64,000 bases of DNA, taken from the NCBI RefSeq assembly GCF_964355755.1, contig NC_092680.1, forward strand, positions 3,821,001 through 3,885,000, given 5' to 3'. Positions 57,951 through 64,000 of the stretch are shown piece by piece. Source of the DNA: Antedon mediterranea (Eukaryota > Echinodermata > Crinoidea > Comatulida > Antedonidae). The notes under the pieces are model-generated. The model was not told the origin of the DNA and ran no database searches. It saw nothing but the letters and a program-made list of their open reading frames with translations. The stretch's first letter is position 1. The number at the start of each line of letters is the position of its first letter. The position numbers and the translations under genes were made by a program.

Positions 57951-58341
57951 ATGTGCGTCACTTTGGCACGTTTGTGAAGAACAAAAGTAGGATTCTATGT
58001 AGAAGTTGAAACTATAATGTGCCTCACTTTGGCACGTTTGTGAAGAACAGAAGTAGGATTCTATGTGGAAGTTGAAACTATAATGTGCCCCACTTTGGCA
58101 CGTTTGTGAAGAACAGAAGTACAATTCTATGTAGAAGTTGACTGTATAATGTGCCCCACTTTGGCACGTTTGTGAAGAACAGAAGTAGGATTCTATGTAG
58201 AAGTTGAAACTATAATGTGCCTCACTTTGGCACGTTTGTGAAGAACAGAAGTAGGATTTTATGTGGAAGTTGAATCTATAATGTGCCCCACTTTGGCACG
58301 TTTGTGAAGAACAGAAGTAGGATTCTATGTGGAAGTTGAAA
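57951..58341. repeat. 66-bp tandem array, ~6 units
   Basis: Unit starts at 57951, 58017, 58083, 58149, 58215 and 58281, an exact 66-base period, preceded by a degenerate 51-base unit from 57900. Each contains CACTTTGGCACGTTTGTGAA and AGTAGGATTCTATGT. Because 66 is a multiple of three, a long open frame exists on the minus strand, but it is repeat-derived. Confidence 0.92.
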
Positions 58342-58805
58342 GCCCCGATCTCTGCTATTTTTATCACCCATGCTGCTGCTAGCTCGCGATAAACAATAAA
58401 CGACCAAAATTATGTTCACCGTACGTACGTAGGCCTAGTCTAGGCCTTTTTGCCGCTAAAAACACATTGAGAAACAATAATTTACTACTGTAACATGTTT
58501 TATTGCTACAGTAAATAATGTAACTTTTAAAAAAGGTAAATTGAATTAGCTTAATATTAATAAAGTAGGCCTAGGCCTATCAGTATTTATTTAATTAAAA
58601 CTAGCTTGACACAATCATATTCATAGCCTAGGCCTTCCCTAAGCTAGACCGCGCGTACCGGGCAGCATTCGGACCGGTGATTCAAAGCATTTTCAGTGAC
58701 AATGTGATGACTTTAAAAATATGTTTTCAGGAAACCGGACTTTCGAAAAACCGGAAAATATATGCCCGCCCAAGAGTGTCCGGTATTGGGAAAGTTGACT
58801 GTATA

Positions 58806-58932
58806 ATGTGCCCCACTTTGGCACATTTGTGAAGAACAGAAGTAAGATTCTATGTAGAAGTTGAAACTATAATATGCGCCACTTTGGCACGTTTCTGAAG
58901 AACAGAAGTAGGATTTTATGTAGAAGTTGAAA
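58806..58932. repeat. 66-bp tandem array, second block (2 units)
   Basis: Units at 58806 and 58872, the same monomer as 57951-58341, separated from it by about 460 bases that carry TAGGCC palindromes and a CCGGTATTGGGAAAGTTGA repeat. Confidence 0.9.
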
Positions 58933-60089
58933 CATCTCGTTTGAATGAGCAAATCTATGTTAATTAGAATTCAACTCATGTTCCTAATTTGAAATTCATC
59001 TTGAAGCAGCTAAATGTTATTAAAAAGCGCTGAAAGAAAATGTTCAATCACTTATATCATACATTCACTGCCAAATACCTAATTTCATTCCCAAATCATG
59101 TCTTAGATGTTGTAAGGTATTGACAATAGTAGATTTTAAAACAGTTTTTAAACTTCCTTTTGATAAATCTTATATTAATAGTATAAGAAAAATGCATGGT
59201 TGTTGATCAAAAGGGAAAAAAAATCTTAGATACTATAAATCAAAAATTATTTTATACAGTTGACAACATTATCCAATTGGAATGGCTATTAATAAGTTTT
59301 GTAAACTGAAAACAGTACAAAATAATAGTGGACTATAAACTGTTCTTTCAAAATACAGTATTTAAAAAAAACCATATTCCCTTGCTTAGCTGTATATGTT
59401 TCTCTTGATATTTAGTTCATGGAATGTACCATTATCTGATAGGGGTGTTTCTAGATTTTATATAATCGAGTTGTACAGTAGCTCTCTTCTCAGAGAAAAT
59501 AGGCAAATTTTGGTTATTCCAGGTAAGCTAGGCACGAAATAGACATTGAGAAATAATGTTTCTGCATTCTAGAAATGGAATATTTTGAAACAAATGGATA
59601 TGAAACCTTACACTAAGATTGGAATGAATGAAATAGAATAATTAGTGGTTACAACAATGTAAAGTCTTATAAAGAGCAGATGTCTTATTATTCTCTAATT
59701 TAGGTTATTGAAATATTAGAACACAATTAGTTTCTAATTATTATTAAATTCAATCATGCATGACGATAGTTACAAGACTGTTCAATTTTTCCTGTTTGTC
59801 CAAGAGTCAAACTGATTATAAAAACAGTTTGATTGAGTTTATTTAAAAAAATAAATTATGTGTTCTAAAATTAAATTAATGCATATTCTTGTCCAAACAA
59901 TACACAAGCAGTACAAATGGCATATGGCATGTCAACATAAAACAGTAGTGGCCGATTGTTCCATTGTATTATCCACTGGCTTTTGTTTCCATCTACTGTA
60001 TGTGTGAGTTCATCATGATAAAGTAACATGGAGTATGTAACAGTATACAGGACACTGAATATGAGAATATGGGATGGGAGAAATACAGT

Positions 60090-60409
60090 AGGAAGGAGGG
60101 GGAGGAGGAAGGTGGGGAAGAAGAAGGAAAGAAGGAGGAAGGAAGAGAAGAAGGAAGGAGGAGAAAAAAAGACTAGAAGAAGGAAAGAGGAGAAGAAGGA
60201 AGGAGGAAAAGGAGGAAGGAGGAGAAGAAGGATAGAGGAGAAGAAGGAAGGCAGGAGGAGAAGAAGGAAGGACGGAGGGGGAGAAGAAGGAAGAGAGAGG
60301 GGAAGAAGAAGGAATGAGGAGGAGGGGGGGGGGGAGGAGCAAGGAGGGGGGGGGGGAAGGAGCAAGGAGGGGGGGGGGGGGAAGGAGCAAGGAGAGGGGA
60401 GGAGATAAG
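60090..60409 (+). repeat. ~320-bp polypurine tract
   Basis: More than about 96% A/G on the plus strand, built from GGAAGAAGAAGG-like units, ending in three units of GGAGCAAGGAGG plus G runs of about 10-13. Confidence 0.95.
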
Positions 60410-62390
60410 AAGATTACATAAGAATTGGTTCTGATTTAAGAAAAAACAATTAACCAATCATTTTTTTTCTGGCCTTATCGGTTCGGTAAAAGTGTGGTAA
60501 TGCATATAAAATAAATGCTATTATCATAGGTTGGTATGCTAAAACCAATATCACTATCTTATATCCTATAGTACACAGGTTGCTCTCTTGTCAGATTTAA
60601 TTCAAGTTTCAAGAAAGCAAAAAGAAAGAAAAACTACTTCAATTTGACGTTCTCCCCCATGCGACCTTTGTTGAAATATTTCATGTGTCATAAATAGTTA
60701 CCAATTCACAGGCTCTACCAAGATTTGACCCAACTCTCTAATATGAGTCGTGTTGGATTATAACCTATAGATTCTGCTAGTCGACTCAAGCCTACAGTGG
60801 GTGTATATTAGTATTGAGTAACAATGACATCATACTCTGTGAAAACTATTTTGAAATACTCGGTAAGAAATAATAATTATAATTCAAAACCTAATTACAT
60901 AAGAATAATATAAACAACATCAATCAAATGTTTGCCAAGAATTATTTTATTAGTATTACTCATAAGTTTGTTAAAATGTTATTATTTGTCGGAAGTTTGG
61001 TAAAATGATCCATGAAAATTTTGAATACTCCAGTTTTAATACAGGATTTAGGCAAATTGTAATTTTCAGAAATTGCATTTTTGAAATGATGATTAATGAT
61101 TATGAAAAATGAATTTTCTAAGTTACTTTCTCATAGCTTATTGTCAGTTTCAGCAATAATTTAGATATCAAAGAGTTAATAAGGCATGTTATTTTACACA
61201 GTTCAGTTATATCATCAATTGTTTTTACTGTTTTTAAATTTGAATCATCAAATAATGTAGGGTGTGCTTCGTAGATTGTACAGGAAACAAGCATGCAAGT
61301 CATCTTATTGCACCCTTTCTTTATTATTCATACGTCATTCATCGCTGATGCAAAGACGGACTAATGAGAAAAAAAATCCAGGTCAAGAATGCGACCTTTG
61401 TTGGTTTTTTTAATTTGTCATACGTAAAAAATTTAACTACATTTTACAATCGGTTTACTTAAATAAACTTAAAAAACTTAAAAATTATCTAGTACAATAT
61501 AAACTAAACAACAATTACATGTACAACAAGCTCATCATCACATGTCATTTCATCTTTAAACACAATTCTTAGTTTTGGAGGTGGGGGCTAATCCAAAGCA
61601 CAATAATAAAATAAAGATCTTTATTTGACACATCCATTAAATAATTAGGAGGACAAAATAACATTTACAGTAATACAAAGGTTTTAAAATAATCAAATCA
61701 TTTTTCCTTTTTTCCCATTTTTTTTTTCAGAAGTAAAAAATTGACTTGCCTTTTAAGGGCCTCATATCAGATACAAAATTTGATATTAGTAGGAAACAAA
61801 AACAAACAAACAAACACATTGTTTGATGATTGTTTTTATGACATCATACAATCTTCTTTGATCCAAGATTTAGTTACAAATTTACAACTATCTCATCTAT
61901 TGACCTACAAATGACAACAAACTACTATTATTATTATTTGTTTATTATGAGAAATATGATCAGTATTAACAAGAGAACAAAAAACAAAGATACACTCAAT
62001 AATAATAATTATGAAGCCAATTAGTGGCATACCTTACATTGTGGAGGATGAATGATGACAGCAAATACAAAGAAATACTGAGTGAGAATTTAGTGAGCTT
62101 GTAATACTTTCAGTAATCTGGAGATAATGAATACGAGGAAATGAAATTAAACCGCATCAATCGCTTCATGTATCAATCATACGGTATTTGATTTTACGCT
62201 TCTGTGCTTTTCAACTTATGAAGCTGTGATTCTTTTAAAATATCTGTCATCGAATCTGTAGAGTAATGGTTGAGTAGCAACCAAAAAAAAGCATGAGCCT
62301 TCCTTCCACAAGAGTTAAAAGTAATCTTTCATTTCCACAACATATGTGAATATATAACTCGCTCTTTATAAGCAGAACACAAACATCAAG

Positions 62391-62552
62391 TATCCCGGAC
62401 AATTCAGAACCAAGAAAGACATCAAACAACTTAAACAACTAGCCAATGAAAGATCCGATTGGAAGAAACTGGTAAGAGATATACGGAGCAGCCCAAGCAG
62501 AAATGTTGGCAGACTTTTCAGCGGAGAGGCAGTAATCATCATCACTATGTGA
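62391..62552 (+). pseudogene. possible LINE-type ORF 3'-end fragment
   Basis: A plus-strand frame of 53 codons ends in TGA and reads LANERSDWKKLVRDIR followed by NVGRLFSGEA. The ERSDWKKLVRD text resembles the C-terminal tail common in LINE endonuclease/RT proteins. No other domain is present, so the assignment is weak. Confidence 0.35.
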
Positions 62553-63396
62553 CTATATACAGCTGTTGAGTCAAAAAGTCATATTAGTTCATTGTACGCA
62601 TGTGGAGATATTGGGACGATTTCCTCGCTTCTAAGCCTGACACAGGTTTGATGGTTTCTAGGTTCGGGCAAAAACCAATGACACACCGATTGACCTGACC
62701 TAGGTTGGTAGTCGTAGCTACCTATTAATAGCTGCATAGTTCTGCAGCAAGTTGCGAAAAAAATGTTGGTAATATGCTTTCGGGTGTTAAGCGACAGTGA
62801 CCACCATTCAACTCCTGTATCTATTGCACATTTTGATAGCCTTTAGAGCAGAAAGCATTTCATAACAGTGCATTATTTTGTGTTTGTAAAATAATATTTA
62901 CAGTTAATGAACAATTTTTTGTTTGGCAAAGTATGAGTTTAAGGTCCCTGGATTCGCTACACATCAAGGAAATTCAATTACTTTAATTTTCAATTAGGAA
63001 TCAAGTTAGATAATTTTATTAATAATATCAAATGACTGTTGATAATATAAAAACATAATTTAATTATGAAGTACTAGTCGAAGGTTAGAAATCTATTAAA
63101 ATAATACAATCTGTCAATTTGAATCTGTATCACCTAATTAGATAGTTATTTGGTTGTATTAATTATAGTTCATCTCATATTGACAATTATCTAGACTAAT
63201 GTAAATTAATTACCAAGATTAATTTTAGTAATTTATTCTTTAAAAGAAAATTAATAAAATAATGTTTGAAGACTTGACTGTAAAACTCAGTCAATATAAC
63301 ATTTTAAGACACATATTGAAACTAATTCAAACCCAGAACAAATCAATCCGAGATTAGAATCTTTGATAATATGTAGTGTTCTTTTTACTGTATATA

Positions 63397-63611
63397 GCTT
63401 TGGTTCGCATTTGGGATGAATGCAACGATGTAGGAGGAAAGGAAGTGAATTGACCAATCACAAGCGCAATGGCGTAATGGCTATGACCGCTCATTGGCTA
63501 AATCTAGATAAGTCCAATCCAACTCCAGCGTAGGGTTATGATAGTCTTAAAAATTACTTATGGTGAGTTTTTCAGATCCTTGTGTTTGCATCCAAGTGGG
63601 AACCAAGCTTT
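63397..63611. repeat. MITE-B copy 7
   Basis: Starts AGCTTTGGTTCGCATTTGGG and ends CATCCAAGTGGGAACCAAGC, with GAATTGACCAATCACAAGCG inside. Confidence 0.75.
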
Positions 63612-64000
63612 AGATTCTAGTTGCCCACATCCATGTTTTGGTCAATTGACCATGTTTCTGGCAGCAGTCCATACATTACATTATTACCTACAATTATGAA
63701 AAATATGCTTTATAATGATTTTCAGCTTAAAGAAAATCTAAAAATACATTCAAAATTGAAAAGTTAAGAATCAACTAATTTATCAAAATGTGGTTAACAA
63801 TTTTTTTTTGCAATTCACGGTTTTTTAACCAGTAATTTACTAAATGGAATACTTGATTGATTCGGTAGAGCATAGCTTGAATTTCCTTTCCTTTGTAGCT
63901 GTCCTACCATTATTCACATCTTTAGTTTAGTTTTGCACTTTAAAATCTACTCACTACTAATTCAAAGTTCCTTCGAGACTTCTACAATGTCTATATTTTA

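Larger units (their letters stand above)
54389..64000. other. upstream part of the RAI14 locus, no gene recognised
   Basis: Presumably the 5' intron or promoter of RAI14 and further flank. It contains repeats listed separately (54557, 54755, 55457, 57951, 58806, 60090, 62391, 63397), and repeat text resembling TCTGGTTTTGGGAAAGTTGA at 56855-56907. No convincing exon on either strand. Confidence 0.5.

Noticed and set aside
57951-58341. CRISPR-like array
   Set aside because: Repeats are contiguous 66-bp tandem units without unique spacers, in a eukaryotic genome.
57924-58367. 147-codon minus-strand frame
   Set aside because: It is only the translation of the 66-bp tandem repeat; the period being a multiple of three keeps it open.
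59871-60457. Several overlapping long frames rich in Pro/Ser/Leu or Glu/Lys
   Set aside because: All are translations of the polypurine/polypyrimidine tract.

Overview
The window is AT-rich, intron-rich animal nuclear DNA. It holds four protein-coding genes, all on the minus strand, head to tail, with GT-AG introns full of short interspersed repeats. The protein sequences are clearly metazoan, and the many TAGGCCTA-type palindromes, the tRNA-derived SINEs and the gene content fit an invertebrate deuterostome, most likely an echinoderm. That placement is an inference and no species is claimed.

Layout by descending coordinate, which is the direction of transcription. (1) 34752-54388: 15 coding exons of an ankycorbin (RAI14)-like protein, six ankyrin repeats followed by a long coiled coil. 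The first coding exon was not found. (2) 28479-32676 (or 32709): a six-exon Nudix hydrolase closest to NUDT17. Its third intron carries a 5'-truncated LINE with an intact 442-codon open frame. (3) 12936-24861: a six-exon SLC16 monocarboxylate-transporter-like protein of 441 residues. (4) 2590-10065: a ten-exon UDP-glucose 6-dehydrogenase (UGDH), complete except for an apparent one-base deletion in exon 7. The four genes have unrelated jobs (nucleotide sugar synthesis, membrane transport, nucleotide-derivative hydrolysis, cytoskeletal scaffolding), so nothing suggests they act together.

The remaining ~85% is intron and intergenic DNA. Repeats I can show by internal comparison are: a ~120-170 bp MITE family with 11 or more copies and TTAA at its ends; a second MITE family with ends reading GCTTGGTTCCCACT (seven copies); three larger inverted-repeat elements (~1.1 kb, ~1.76 kb and 0.28 kb); several tRNA-headed SINE fragments; a 66-bp tandem array; a 20-bp tandem array; and a ~320 bp polypurine tract. 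From 54389 to 64000 no gene was recognised. No CRISPR array, operon-like system or other clearly novel biological system was found. The most useful observations are the UGDH frameshift, the LINE inside the intron that splits the Nudix box, and the new-looking repeat families. All exon coordinates were read by eye and splice sites were checked for reading-frame continuity.
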